A stretch of 64,000 bases of DNA from Candidatus Aminicenantota bacterium (GTDB lineage: Bacteria > Acidobacteriota > Aminicenantia > UBA2199): assembly GCA_016934745.1 (NCBI GenBank), contig JAFGSF010000007.1, positions 1 through 64,000 on the forward strand, in the 5' to 3' direction. Below, one piece after another: positions 1-8,344 of this stretch. Position 1 is the stretch's first letter. Each line of letters begins with the position of its first letter. The translations under genes were made by a program, and so were the position numbers. The notes under the pieces were generated by a model that ran no database searches, had not been told where the DNA came from, and saw only the letters and a list, made by a program, of their open reading frames with translations.

Positions 1-1
1 G

Positions 2-133
2 ACGGCCGACGCCATGAAAGAAGACCGGGACAAGTGTATCGAAGCCGGGATGAACGATTACATGGCCAAGCCCATCAAGCGCGAGGACGTGTTCGGCATG
101 GTCAAGAAATGGGTGTTTGGAACAGAGCAATAA
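2..133 (+). CDS. Response regulator receiver domain, C-terminal fragment
   Basis: The reading frame is open from the left edge and ends at TAA 131-133. The 43 visible residues look like the end of a CheY-like receiver: an Ala-Gly-Met-Asn-Asp-Tyr stretch followed by Met-Ala-Lys-Pro-Ile, where the Lys-Pro is the conserved signalling lysine, then the last helix. The phosphoacceptor Asp and any upstream domain lie outside the window. It could be a lone receiver or the tail of a hybrid kinase. Its stop overlaps the ATG of the PilZ gene (TAATG), so the two are probably translationally coupled and belong to one signalling operon. Confidence 0.75.
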   Translation, partial: TADAMKEDRDKCIEAGMNDYMAKPIKREDVFGMVKKWVFGTEQ

Positions 134-546
134 TGCAGTCCGAAAAAAATGCCGAGCATGGAGCAATGATGAGTAATAAAACCGTGGATGCCAGAAAATT
201 CCAGAGGATTTTTTTTAGCGCTGAAGATCATGTCGTCGGTGCCGCGAGTGCACCGGAAATAGGCATGGAGCACATCCCGATCACCTACTTGAACCTGAGT
301 GAGGGGGGCATCTGTTTTCAGTCCGAGCGGAACCTGTGCCGGAAACTTGCCCTGGAGCAGGAGATCGTTTTAAAAAATAGCGAACCGGATGTATTGGCAT
401 TTTTAGGTGATATCCACGTCCGGATCAAGCATGTCCTTGATTATGACATGGTGGCCAATGTCGCTTTTGGCTGCGAATTTATCAGTATTCCTGAGAAAGT
501 TCTCGGGGAAATCAAGATCATGATCGCGGCCGGAATGAAAAAGTAA
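133..546 (+). CDS. PilZ domain protein (putative c-di-GMP effector)
   Basis: A 137-residue protein consisting essentially of one PilZ domain. The two c-di-GMP contact motifs are visible: Arg-Lys-Phe-Gln-Arg (RxxxR) near residue 22 and Asn-Leu-Ser-Glu-Gly-Gly (D/NxSxxG) near residue 56. PilZ proteins bind c-di-GMP and pass the signal to motility, export or transcription targets; the target here is unknown. I chose ATG 133 because it overlaps the preceding stop. ATG 169, six bases after a GGAG, is an equally good alternative and would still keep both motifs. The next gene, 4 bases downstream, encodes a diguanylate cyclase, so this is probably a c-di-GMP module. Confidence 0.8.
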   Translation: MQSEKNAEHGAMMSNKTVDARKFQRIFFSAEDHVVGAASAPEIGMEHIPITYLNLSEGGICFQSERNLCRKLALEQEIVLKNSEPDVLAFLGDIHVRIKHVLDYDMVANVAFGCEFISIPEKVLGEIKIMIAAGMKK

Positions 547-550
547 ATCG

Positions 551-1810
551 ATGATGGAGATGAAAAATGTACTGATTGTCGAAGAAAGCAGCACCCTGGC
601 CAAAACCTTCTCGAAAAAAATCAATTTTGAACTGGGTTTGCCGACAAAGATAGCGGCCAGTCTGAACGAAGTCAAAGTCCTGGTCCAGGACGGCAATCAC
701 GATTTTTTTATCGCCATCGTGGACATCAGTAGGGGCAACCTGGAATGCGAGAAAATCATTGACCTGATCTCGAGTCGGGGGCTGTCCTCGATCCTGATCA
801 CCGGAGAATTCAGCGAGAAAATGAGTGAATGGATGCTTTCCAGGCATATTATCGACTACGTGGTAAAGGAGGAATCGTGGGATTTTGACTACATCATGCG
901 CATGATTCACCGCGTATATAAAAACCAGTTCATCAAGGTCCTGGTTGCCGATGACTCACAAATTCTCAGGTTGTTTATTAAAAAACTGCTGACCATTCAA
1001 AAGTACATGGTGATCGAGGCGAAGGATGGAGTGGAAGCGCTGGAGCAATTGAAAAAAAACCCGGACATCAAGCTCATTATTACCGACTTCCAAATGCCCC
1101 GGATGGATGGATTCAAGTTGACGGCTCAGGTTAGAAAAACATTCCATTTCAATCAATTGGCGATTGTGGGTATTTCCGCACATGGTTCCGGATTGTTTTC
1201 GGCAAAATTCTTGAAAAAGGGTGCCAATGATTTCCTGACCAAACCGTTTGTTAATGAGGAGTTCAATTGCCGCATCAACCAGAATATTGATATGCTGGAA
1301 TACATCGAGGCTGTAAAGCAGGCCTCCAACCGGGACTATCTGACTGGATTTTACAATCGCCGTTATTTTTTCGATCTGGGCAACCGGCATATCCAGAACC
1401 TGAACGGCGTGACATCGGCCATCACTGTCGCCATGATGGATATCGATTATTTTAAAAGCATTAACGATCAATACGGTCACCAGGCGGGAGACAGGATTTT
1501 ACAGCATGTTTCCCGCGTCCTTTCAGAAAATTTCTCGGATGCCGACATTGTTTGTCGTTTTGGGGGCGACGAATTTTGCGTTTTTTCTACCCGGCTTAAA
1601 AAAGCCGAAACAAAACGATTTTTTGAAGGCATCCGCAAATGTTTCGAAAAAGAAAAAGTCAATATCGGCGAGGCCAGCGTTTCGCTCACGCTCTCTTTCG
1701 GAGTAGTTGATACATTTTCCATTTCGCTGGAAGCAACCATCCAACGTGCCGATGAGCTTCTCTATCAAGCTAAAAAATCAGGACGCAACCGGGTGGTTAT
1801 CGGGAGTTGA
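551..1810 (+). CDS. Response regulator with two REC domains and a GGDEF diguanylate cyclase domain
   Basis: A 419-residue PleD-like arrangement. REC1 (about 5-120) keeps an acidic pair at the strand-1 end as Glu-Glu, Asp58 and Lys106. REC2 (about 127-250) has Asp134-Asp135, phosphoacceptor Asp179 and Lys231. The GGDEF domain (about 260-419) has an intact Gly-Gly-Asp-Glu-Phe at 338-342, so it should make c-di-GMP from GTP. The position of the inhibitory I-site, five residues before GGDEF, reads Ser-Asp-Ala-Asp and lacks the Arg of RxxD, so product inhibition through that site is not expected. The start is ambiguous (ATG at 551, 554 or 560). It sits directly after the PilZ gene. The sensor kinase is not visible. 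Confidence 0.9.
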   Translation: MMEMKNVLIVEESSTLAKTFSKKINFELGLPTKIAASLNEVKVLVQDGNHDFFIAIVDISRGNLECEKIIDLISSRGLSSILITGEFSEKMSEWMLSRHIIDYVVKEESWDFDYIMRMIHRVYKNQFIKVLVADDSQILRLFIKKLLTIQKYMVIEAKDGVEALEQLKKNPDIKLIITDFQMPRMDGFKLTAQVRKTFHFNQLAIVGISAHGSGLFSAKFLKKGANDFLTKPFVNEEFNCRINQNIDMLEYIEAVKQASNRDYLTGFYNRRYFFDLGNRHIQNLNGVTSAITVAMMDIDYFKSINDQYGHQAGDRILQHVSRVLSENFSDADIVCRFGGDEFCVFSTRLKKAETKRFFEGIRKCFEKEKVNIGEASVSLTLSFGVVDTFSISLEATIQRADELLYQAKKSGRNRVVIGS

Positions 1811-1884
1811 ATGGCACGCGGGGAATCATAGGAAAATGTTTTCGTCGATTCGCATTCCATCCGATTTGTTATTTATTGTGGGTA

Positions 1885-1913
1885 TTGACTTTCGGTTACT
1901 TTTAAGGTAAATT
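1885..1913 (+). promoter_or_regulatory. sigma70-like promoter of the HU gene
   Basis: TTGACT at 1885-1890, a 17-base spacer and TAAATT at 1908-1913. The HU ATG lies 27 bases after the -10 box, with AAGGAGGA in between, so this gene has a normal leader with a strong ribosome binding site. Confidence 0.65.
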
Positions 1914-1940
1914 TACCAAGAGCACTAAGGAGGAATTACG

Positions 1941-2216
1941 ATGAACAAAAGTGAAATTGCCCAGCACATGGTTAAAGATTCCACCATCATCAAGAGCAAT
2001 GCCATCAAAGTCATTGATACACTGGTCACGGTTATTGGTGATGTTTTAAAGAAAAGAGACGGTAAAGTGACATTGGTCGGGTTTGGAACTTTCAAGGTTA
2101 TTGAAAAAAAAGCCAAGGTGGGCAGGAATCCAAAAACCGGGGCCAAGATCAACATTCCCAAAAAGAAAGTTCCCAAATTCGTGCCCGGGAAAGAATTGAA
2201 AAAATTGATCAAATAA
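1941..2216 (+). CDS. HU-family nucleoid protein
   Basis: A 91-residue DNABII protein, normal HU/IHF length. It has the N-terminal helical dimerisation half and the signature Gly-Phe-Gly-Thr-Phe followed by a basic arm with Gly-Arg-Asn-Pro-Lys-Thr-Gly, whose Pro is the DNA-intercalating residue. It bends and compacts DNA in the nucleoid. A consensus AAGGAGG stands just before the ATG. The C-terminus is Lys-rich. HU and IHF subunits cannot be separated from this sequence alone. It has its own promoter and lies just ahead of the tRNA-Val and thrS genes. Confidence 0.92.
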   Translation: MNKSEIAQHMVKDSTIIKSNAIKVIDTLVTVIGDVLKKRDGKVTLVGFGTFKVIEKKAKVGRNPKTGAKINIPKKKVPKFVPGKELKKLIK

Positions 2217-2230
2217 ACAGGAAAGAGTGA

Positions 2231-2304
2231 AGGCGCGTAGCCCAGTTGGTTAGAGCGCTACCTTGACACGGTAGAGGTCGGCGGTTCGAGCCCGCCCGCG
2301 CCTA
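2231..2304 (+). tRNA. tRNA-Val (anticodon GAC)
   Basis: The full cloverleaf folds by eye. The acceptor stem pairs AGGCGCG (2231-2237) with CGCGCCU, discriminator A at 2304. The anticodon stem CUACC/GGUAG holds the loop UUGACAC with anticodon GAC. The T stem GGCGG/CCGCC holds UUCGAGC. The D stem has one C-A mismatch (third pair). CCA is not encoded. It begins 14 bases after the HU stop and ends only 9 bases before the thrS ATG, so it is very likely cotranscribed with thrS and must be processed out of that transcript. Confidence 0.93.
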
Positions 2305-2313
2305 AGTTTTCAA

Positions 2314-4170
2314 ATGAATAAAGAAAAGGCGATTTTGCTTAAAATAAACGGCGAACTGAAAGCCATTGGTGCGCCGACTGCTCCGGGTGATATGGTCCAG
2401 GAGATTTACCCGCACGATCCTGAAGCGCTGGAAATATATCGCCATTCATGTGCTCACCTGCTGGCCCAGGCTGTAGTTGAAATGTTTCCCGGCGTTCAGT
2501 ACGGCATCGGTCCGGCAGTTGAAAATGGTTTTTATTATGATTTCCTGATGCCGCAGCCTTTCGTGGAAAGTGATCTGGAGAAGATCGCCAGCAAGATGGC
2601 GCACCTGGCAAAACAAAATCTGCCGATCCAGAAAGAAATTTGGTCAAAAAAACAGGCCGCGGATTATTTTCGCTCTCGCCGGCAGAATTTAAAACTGGAG
2701 CTGCTGGAAGAAAAGGTTGTTGGCGATGAGGTTTCGGTATTCAAACAGGGCGATTTCGTCGACTTGTGCCGGGGACCGCACCTGCCCGGCACCGGACTGC
2801 TGAAGCACTTCAAACTGCTCAGTGTGGCTGCCGCCTACTGGAAAGGTGATGAAAAAAGTCATTCCCTGCAGCGGGTGTACGGAACCGTATTTGCCGATGG
2901 CGAAGCGTTGAAGGACCATCTGCGTTTGTTGCGGGAAGCCAAGGAACGGGACCACCGGCTGTTGGGCAAGGCGCTCGACCTTTTTTCCCTGCAAGAGGAA
3001 GCCGGCCCAGGTCTCGTTTACTGGCATCCCAAAGGGGCGCGCATGCGCAACGTGATCGAGGCCTATTGGAAACAAAGGCACTATCAGGGCGGCTATGATC
3101 TTCTCTATACGCCCCATATCGGCCGCGAGTGGCTGTGGCAGACATCGGGGCACCTTGATTTTTACAAGGACTCCATGTATGCGCCCATGGATATCGACGG
3201 TTTGAACTACTATCTGAAACCCATGAATTGCCCGTTTCATATCATGGTCTATAAATCAACCCAGCGTTCCTATCGCGACCTGCCCCTGCGCTGGGCGGAG
3301 CTGGGGACTGTTTACCGCTACGAACGCAGCGGCACCCTGCATGGATTGCTGCGCGTGCGCGGTTTCACCCAGGATGATGCGCACATTATCTGCACTCCCG
3401 AACAGATCGACGAGGAAATCCTGCGCGTTCTCGATTTCTCCATCGACCTGCTCAAGGCATTCGGGTTTATCGATTTCAAGATCGAGCTATCGGTCCGCGA
3501 TCCGCAGATCACCGGCAAATACGCCGGCAGCGATGCCATGTGGCTGCAGGCCGAGGCATCCCTGGTCAAGGCTCTGACCGAGCGCCAACTGGTTTTCCAG
3601 CGCATGGAAGGCGAAGCCGTGTTTTACGGGCCCAAGATCGACATCAAGATCAAGGACGCCTTGGGCCGTTATTGGCAATGCACCACCATTCAATTTGATT
3701 TTAACATGTCTGAACGATTTGACATGAAATATATCGGCGCCGATGGCAGCGCGCACCAGCCTTTCATGGTGCACCGGGCCCTGCTCGGTTCCCTGGAACG
3801 TTTTTTCGGAGTGCTGATAGAACATTACAAGGGATTTTTCCCGCTGTGGCTGGCCCCGGTTCAGATCGCCATCGCCCCGGTCAGTGATGATTGTCTGCCG
3901 TATGCGCGCACGGTGCTTGAACAATTGCGCCAGCATGATCTGCGCGCCGAGCTGGACGCCCGCGCCCAGGGAGTCAACCGCAAGATCCGCGATGCCGAGG
4001 TGCAAAAAATACCTTACATCATCGTTATCGGCAGCCAGGAACAGCAGCAGGGAAATATTTCCTTCCGCATTCATAAAAAAGGCGACCAGGGCAAGATGGC
4101 CCTCAATGAATTCATCACAAAAATAAAAATAAAAATAGAGGAAAAAAATTTAAATTATGAGATTCAGTAA
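2314..4170 (+). CDS. thrS: Threonyl-tRNA synthetase with shortened TGS domain
   Basis: Charges tRNA-Thr. The 618 residues cover the last part of the TGS domain (about 1-42), the editing domain with a Cys-containing HxxxH-like start (Arg-His-Ser-Cys-Ala-His at about 43), the class II catalytic core with zinc ligands in Asn-Cys-Pro-Phe-His, Leu-His-Gly and Met-Val-His-Arg contexts, and the C-terminal anticodon-binding domain. The E. coli protein has 642 residues. The missing part is about 25-40 residues at the N-terminus. It cannot be recovered upstream because an in-frame TAG lies inside the tRNA-Val gene at 2272-2274 and no start codon occurs between it and 2314. No clear ribosome binding site precedes the ATG. 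The infC ORF overlaps its end by 14 bases. Confidence 0.95.
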   Translation: MNKEKAILLKINGELKAIGAPTAPGDMVQEIYPHDPEALEIYRHSCAHLLAQAVVEMFPGVQYGIGPAVENGFYYDFLMPQPFVESDLEKIASKMAHLAKQNLPIQKEIWSKKQAADYFRSRRQNLKLELLEEKVVGDEVSVFKQGDFVDLCRGPHLPGTGLLKHFKLLSVAAAYWKGDEKSHSLQRVYGTVFADGEALKDHLRLLREAKERDHRLLGKALDLFSLQEEAGPGLVYWHPKGARMRNVIEAYWKQRHYQGGYDLLYTPHIGREWLWQTSGHLDFYKDSMYAPMDIDGLNYYLKPMNCPFHIMVYKSTQRSYRDLPLRWAELGTVYRYERSGTLHGLLRVRGFTQDDAHIICTPEQIDEEILRVLDFSIDLLKAFGFIDFKIELSVRDPQITGKYAGSDAMWLQAEASLVKALTERQLVFQRMEGEAVFYGPKIDIKIKDALGRYWQCTTIQFDFNMSERFDMKYIGADGSAHQPFMVHRALLGSLERFFGVLIEHYKGFFPLWLAPVQIAIAPVSDDCLPYARTVLEQLRQHDLRAELDARAQGVNRKIRDAEVQKIPYIIVIGSQEQQQGNISFRIHKKGDQGKMALNEFITKIKIKIEEKNLNYEIQ

Positions 4171-4726
4171 ACCTTTCCCTAACAAAAAAAGGAACCCCCA
4201 CCGGATCAATGAAGAGATCACGGCAAAGGAAATCCGCCTGATCGACGAGGAAAAAAATCAGGTCGGTATTCTTTCCGTTGCCCAGGCGTTGGAAATGGCC
4301 AGAGAAAAGGAATTGGACCTGGTCGAGATCTCGCCTGAAGCCAAGCCGCCGGTTTGCCGGATTCTGGATTATGGAAAGTTTCTTTATGCACTGCAGAAGA
4401 AAGCGCATGAAGCCCAGCGGCATCAGCGCAAAATCCTGGTCAAGGAAATCAAGTTTACCCCGGTTATCGGTGAACACGATGTTGAAGTCAAGTTGAAAAA
4501 AATCAGGGAATTCCTGGCCGAAGGCAACAAGGTGAAAGTGACGGTTTGGTTGCGCGGCCGGCAAAAACGAAAACCGGAGATGCTGGAAGTGATGGTTAAC
4601 CGGGTCATGGAAATTTTGAAGGACATGGCTGAAATTGAATCGCCTCCCAAGCGGGAGGGTTTCTTTTGTCATATAATGATCGGAGCAAAAAAAGGAGGAA
4701 AGGATGCCAAAACTAAAAACCCATAA
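4157..4726 (+). CDS. infC: Translation initiation factor IF-3
   Basis: A 189-residue IF-3 with both halves: the N-terminal domain ending in the conserved [11 protein letters not shown] motif near residue 60, a basic linker, and the C-terminal domain with Gly-Glu-His-Asp near 100. IF-3 keeps 30S subunits free and checks start-codon choice. It uses ATG, not the rare AUU of E. coli infC, so that form of autocontrol is not expected. It overlaps thrS by 14 bases and rpmI by 23 bases, in the classical thrS-infC-rpmI-rplT order. The last 20 or so residues are Lys-rich because they are read through the rpmI ribosome binding site. Confidence 0.95.
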   Translation: MRFSKPFPNKKRNPHRINEEITAKEIRLIDEEKNQVGILSVAQALEMAREKELDLVEISPEAKPPVCRILDYGKFLYALQKKAHEAQRHQRKILVKEIKFTPVIGEHDVEVKLKKIREFLAEGNKVKVTVWLRGRQKRKPEMLEVMVNRVMEILKDMAEIESPPKREGFFCHIMIGAKKGGKDAKTKNP

Positions 4727-4904
4727 AGGCGCCAGCAAGCGCTTTAGAACGACGGCCAATGGGAAAATCAAACGCAGCAAGGCTTTCGGTTCGCACCTGT
4801 TGACCAAGAAAAGTTCCAAGCGCAAACGGGGTTTGAAGCAGTCGACACTGGTGGTCAAATCGGAATTCAAAAAAATCAAGGAATTGCTGCCTTATTCAAA
4901 ATAG
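4704..4904 (+). CDS. rpmI: 50S ribosomal protein L35
   Basis: A 66-residue, highly basic protein starting Met-Pro-Lys-Leu-Lys-Thr-His-Lys, the family N-terminus, with the conserved Ser-Lys-Arg-Phe and a basic middle. Length is normal. A strong AAAGGAGGAAAGG site precedes the ATG inside the 3' end of infC. It is a component of the large subunit and lies in the conserved infC-rpmI-rplT block. Confidence 0.95.
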   Translation: MPKLKTHKGASKRFRTTANGKIKRSKAFGSHLLTKKSSKRKRGLKQSTLVVKSEFKKIKELLPYSK

Positions 4905-4913
4905 GAGGACATG

Positions 4914-5267
4914 ATGCCGCGAGTTACCAGAGGAAACAAGAAACTGTTGCGTCGGAAAAAAATACTGGTCATGGCCAAGGGCTTTTGGGGCGCCAAGCGT
5001 AAAAACTACCGTTCGGCCAAGGAATCGGTTGAACGGGCGATGACGTACGCCTATCGGGACCGCCGCAACCGCAAACGGGATTTTCGCACCCTATGGAATA
5101 TCCGAATCAATGCCGCTATCCGTGAATTCGACATGAGCTATTCGGTATTTATCTGCAATTTGAAAAAAGCCAACATCCAGATAAACAGGAAAATGCTGGC
5201 CAACTTGGCCGCCACGGAACCGGATGCTTTCAAAACCCTTGTCGAAAAAGTAAAGCCAGTGGTATGA
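4914..5267 (+). CDS. rplT: 50S ribosomal protein L20
   Basis: A 117-residue L20 beginning Met-Pro-Arg-Val, with the long basic N-terminal helix and the conserved Lys-Gly-Phe-Trp-Gly region. There are two tandem ATGs; I chose 4914 because it gives the family N-terminus and leaves five bases after AGGAGG (4903-4908), whereas ATG 4911 would leave two. L20 is an early assembly protein of the 50S subunit and in several bacteria represses its own operon; the RNA target for that was not identifiable here. It overlaps pheS by four bases (ATGA). Confidence 0.95.
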   Translation: MPRVTRGNKKLLRRKKILVMAKGFWGAKRKNYRSAKESVERAMTYAYRDRRNRKRDFRTLWNIRINAAIREFDMSYSVFICNLKKANIQINRKMLANLAATEPDAFKTLVEKVKPVV

Positions 5268-6304
5268 TTGATGAACTCAAAAAAGAGATTGAAGGAGTTA
5301 AACATTCGTTTTTAAAGGAAATAGAACAGCTTCAATCTCCTGAAAATTTCAGCGCCCTGAAAGAACGCTACCTGAGCAGAAAAAAGGGTGTCATCAGTTC
5401 ATTGCTTTTACGGCTCAAGGAATTTGCACCTGCTGAAAAACCCCAGGCCGGCCAGGCCATCAATGTGTTCAAGGCTTTTATTGAAACAACTTTAGCCGGG
5501 GTCGAAGAAAAATTGACTGGCAGTCGCGGCGGAGCTGAAACATGGCACGATCATTCCCTTCCCGCATCAGCTTTGCCCATCGGACGTTTCCACTTGATCG
5601 CTTCGATCAAGCAGCAGATCGAGGACTTGTTTCTGAACTTGGGCTATGAAATTGCCCTGGGCCCCGAAGTCGAGCTGGCGGATTTCAATTTCACCAAGCT
5701 GAACATCCCGGAGCATCACCCGGCCCGGGATGAGCAAGACACCTTTTTCCTGGAGGGTCATGACGAGCTGCTGTTGCGCACCCACACCTCGCCGATGCAG
5801 GTGCGCTACATGCTGGCCCACAAGCCGCCCTTCAAGATCATTTCTCCGGGAAAGGCCTTCCGCAAGGACGACCCCGATGCCACGCACTCGCCTTGCTTTC
5901 ACCAGGTAGAGGGACTGCTGGTGGACCGCGGCATCCACTTCTCCCACCTCAAGGGGACGCTGGAGGCTTTTTGCCGCTCGTTCTACGGACCGGACATCGT
6001 CCTGCGCTTCCGTCCCGGTTATTTTCCTTTCACCGAACCTTCGGCCGAGGTCGATATCAGCTGCTTCCTGTGTTCCGGAGGCCGTTCGGACTGCCGGATC
6101 TGCAAGGGGAGCGGTTGGCTGGAGATTCTGGGAAGCGGCATGGTGCATCCCCAGGTCCTGCGCAATTGCGGCATCGATCCCGATGAATATTCGGGGTTCG
6201 CCTTTGGCATGGGCATTGAGCGTGTGGCCATGGTCAAATATGGAGTACCGGACCTGCGCCTGCTCTATGAGAACGACCTGCGCCTGTTGGGCCAGTTCGG
6301 GTGA
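5264..6304 (+). CDS. pheS: Phenylalanyl-tRNA synthetase alpha subunit
   Basis: A 346-residue alpha subunit of the (alpha-beta)2 enzyme that charges tRNA-Phe. The N-terminal coiled-coil arm covers about 1-90. The class II core follows, with motif 2 around Phe-Arg-Lys-Asp-Asp-Pro-Asp-Ala-Thr-His-Ser and motif 3 Gly-Met-Gly-Ile-Glu-Arg near the end. A cysteine-rich insertion near residues 266-280 (Cys-x2-Cys and Cys-x2-Cys-like pattern) resembles that of many non-proteobacterial PheS proteins. It starts inside the rplT stop (ATGA) and is followed after three bases by pheT. Confidence 0.95.
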   Translation: MIDELKKEIEGVKHSFLKEIEQLQSPENFSALKERYLSRKKGVISSLLLRLKEFAPAEKPQAGQAINVFKAFIETTLAGVEEKLTGSRGGAETWHDHSLPASALPIGRFHLIASIKQQIEDLFLNLGYEIALGPEVELADFNFTKLNIPEHHPARDEQDTFFLEGHDELLLRTHTSPMQVRYMLAHKPPFKIISPGKAFRKDDPDATHSPCFHQVEGLLVDRGIHFSHLKGTLEAFCRSFYGPDIVLRFRPGYFPFTEPSAEVDISCFLCSGGRSDCRICKGSGWLEILGSGMVHPQVLRNCGIDPDEYSGFAFGMGIERVAMVKYGVPDLRLLYENDLRLLGQFG

Positions 6305-6307
6305 AAC

Positions 6308-8332
6308 ATGAAGATCAATGTCGCTTATTTAAAAAAGTTCGCCGCCTTTGACCTCGAGGGCGCAGACTTGAAAGAGCTGCTGGCCAGCATCGGCCTGGAA
6401 ACGGCCGAGACGCTTCAGGTTGACGGGCAGACCGTACTGGAAATAGAAATTACCCCCAACCGGCCCGACTGGCTTTCCCATTACGGCGTCGCCCGTGAGA
6501 TCGCCGCCAAGAACTCCCATATCCGCTTCCAACCCATGGCCGTTGATGACGTGGTTTTAACTGCAAACGAAAAAGGATTTGCCATCTACATCGAAAATGA
6601 CGCGGACTGCTGGCGATATTCCGGCGTCATTGTCCGCGATGTCCAGGTGGGGGAGTCGGACCTCGCCGTGCAGAAACTACTGGTCAGTTTCGGTTTGCGG
6701 CCGATCAACAATATCGTCGACATTTCCAACCTGGTGATGATGACCTGTGGACAACCGCTGCATATTTTTGATTTGGAGCGGCTTCAGGGCAAGCAGATCC
6801 GTGTTCGCCGCGCCAGGAAAAATGAAAATATCCGTTTGCTGGATGGCCGCGACGTTGCTTTGGATGAAAACTTCCTCCTGATCGCCGATGCTTTGCGCCC
6901 GCTGGCCCTGGCCGGTATCATGGGCGGATTGGACTCGGGCATCACCGCAAAGACCCGCCATATCTTTATCGAAAGCGCCTGCTTCGATCCGCTGGTCATA
7001 CGTCGCGCTTCACACCTGCTGGGCTTTAAGACCGATGCCAGCTACCGTTTTGAAAGGGGCATGGATGTGGCTGCCACCATCCCGGCAATAAAAATGGCCC
7101 TACTTATGCTGGGCCAGAAAAAAGCGCCATTCTATTTTCAAGACGTTTATGGCCAGCCGCTGCCCACCACCGTAGTCCCCTTGGCTAAGGATTACCCCGG
7201 CCGCTTGACCGGCATTGCCATCGAAGCCGAAACCAGTGCCGCTATTCTGCAGCGTCTGGGTTTTAAACTGCAGGACGAGGGCAGCCGTTGGCTCGTTCAT
7301 GTTCCCAGCTACCGCGTCGATATCTCCTCTAAGCAGGACCTGGTCGAAGAAATCATCCGTATCCATGGATATGAGCACCTGCAGTCGCAGATGCCGCTGG
7401 CGGCCAACCCGCTTTTACGCATCGATCGCGAACGGGAAACGATCCAGAGCTTGAAAAACCAGTTGGTGGATGTCGGTTTCAATGAAGTGATCAATTATGT
7501 TTTTCAGAGCCCGGAAGAAAACGCGCTGTTCGATCCCTGCTCTCAGTCTTTGTCCTTGAAGAATCCTTTGGGGAAAGATTTTTCCATGATGAAGAATTCC
7601 CTGTTAGCCGGACTGTTGAAGAATACCGCTTTGAATGCCAACCAGGACTTGGAAAGGATCGCTCTTTTTGAGATCGGCAATGCCTTCGGCCTAAGCGGGG
7701 GCGAGATCCATGAGAAAAAAAGGCTGGCCATCAGCGTCTTTGGGCTGCAGCAGAAAAAAGACTGGCGCTGTCGCGAGCTAGCGTTTGATTTTTCCTACTT
7801 CAAGTCCGTGTTGGTCATGCTCGGAAAGCGTTTGCGCCTGGAGTTTGCCTTCAAAAAACACGCACACCAGGCCTTTGTCGATTCTTGCTGTTTCGCGATT
7901 GAAATTGACGGCCGCCGTTGCGGCCTATGCGGTGAAGCAAAACCGGAATTTTGCCGATATTACAAGCTGGACAAGCCGGTATTCGCGGCCGAAATCGACG
8001 TGCCTGCATTGTTACGGGAAGTGAAGGAAAATCGATTTCAGATGTGGAAACGATTTCCCACGGTTCGACGCGATTTCACTTTCCTGATGGCCAAGACCAT
8101 CAGCTATGAGAATTTACGCGCCTGCGTCGAGCGTTTGCGGCCTGAGGTTCTTGAAAACTTTGAACTGACCGATGTTTTCCAGGGGTCTTCAATCCCGGCG
8201 GATATGGTCAGCTTTTCCATGGCCTTCACCTACCGGTCCGGAGATCGTACCCTGACCGGCGACGAGGTGAACGGCATCCACCAGGAATTTATCAAACAGT
8301 TGGTGGAACAGTTGCATTTAATTCAACGATAA
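6308..8332 (+). CDS. pheT: Phenylalanyl-tRNA synthetase beta subunit, short form without the tRNA-binding OB domain
   Basis: A 674-residue beta subunit. Recognisable parts in order: the N-terminal B1 core with Ile-Thr-Pro-Asn-Arg-Pro-Asp-Trp near residue 50, the B3/B4 editing region with Arg-Pro-Ile-Asn-Asn-Ile-Val-Asp near 130, B5, the pseudo-catalytic core, and the C-terminal FDX-ACB anticodon-binding domain (about 580-674). The common bacterial protein is near 800 residues because it carries an EMAP-like OB tRNA-binding domain (about 40-150); here B1 runs directly on without that insertion. It follows pheS by three bases and clearly shares its transcript. Confidence 0.93.
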   Translation: MKINVAYLKKFAAFDLEGADLKELLASIGLETAETLQVDGQTVLEIEITPNRPDWLSHYGVAREIAAKNSHIRFQPMAVDDVVLTANEKGFAIYIENDADCWRYSGVIVRDVQVGESDLAVQKLLVSFGLRPINNIVDISNLVMMTCGQPLHIFDLERLQGKQIRVRRARKNENIRLLDGRDVALDENFLLIADALRPLALAGIMGGLDSGITAKTRHIFIESACFDPLVIRRASHLLGFKTDASYRFERGMDVAATIPAIKMALLMLGQKKAPFYFQDVYGQPLPTTVVPLAKDYPGRLTGIAIEAETSAAILQRLGFKLQDEGSRWLVHVPSYRVDISSKQDLVEEIIRIHGYEHLQSQMPLAANPLLRIDRERETIQSLKNQLVDVGFNEVINYVFQSPEENALFDPCSQSLSLKNPLGKDFSMMKNSLLAGLLKNTALNANQDLERIALFEIGNAFGLSGGEIHEKKRLAISVFGLQQKKDWRCRELAFDFSYFKSVLVMLGKRLRLEFAFKKHAHQAFVDSCCFAIEIDGRRCGLCGEAKPEFCRYYKLDKPVFAAEIDVPALLREVKENRFQMWKRFPTVRRDFTFLMAKTISYENLRACVERLRPEVLENFELTDVFQGSSIPADMVSFSMAFTYRSGDRTLTGDEVNGIHQEFIKQLVEQLHLIQR

Positions 8333-8344
8333 GGAGTTTGGCCC

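Noticed and set aside
2217..2313. T-box or other riboswitch before thrS
   Set aside because: The space is filled by the tRNA-Val gene; no T-box stem, antiterminator or T-run is present.
3487..4074. Minus-strand open frame inside thrS
   Set aside because: Antisense of a conserved catalytic core; no start signal or recognisable protein.
4130..4160. Non-ATG (AUU-like) start for infC
   Set aside because: An ATG gives the normal IF-3 N-terminus, so autocontrol through a rare start is not supported.
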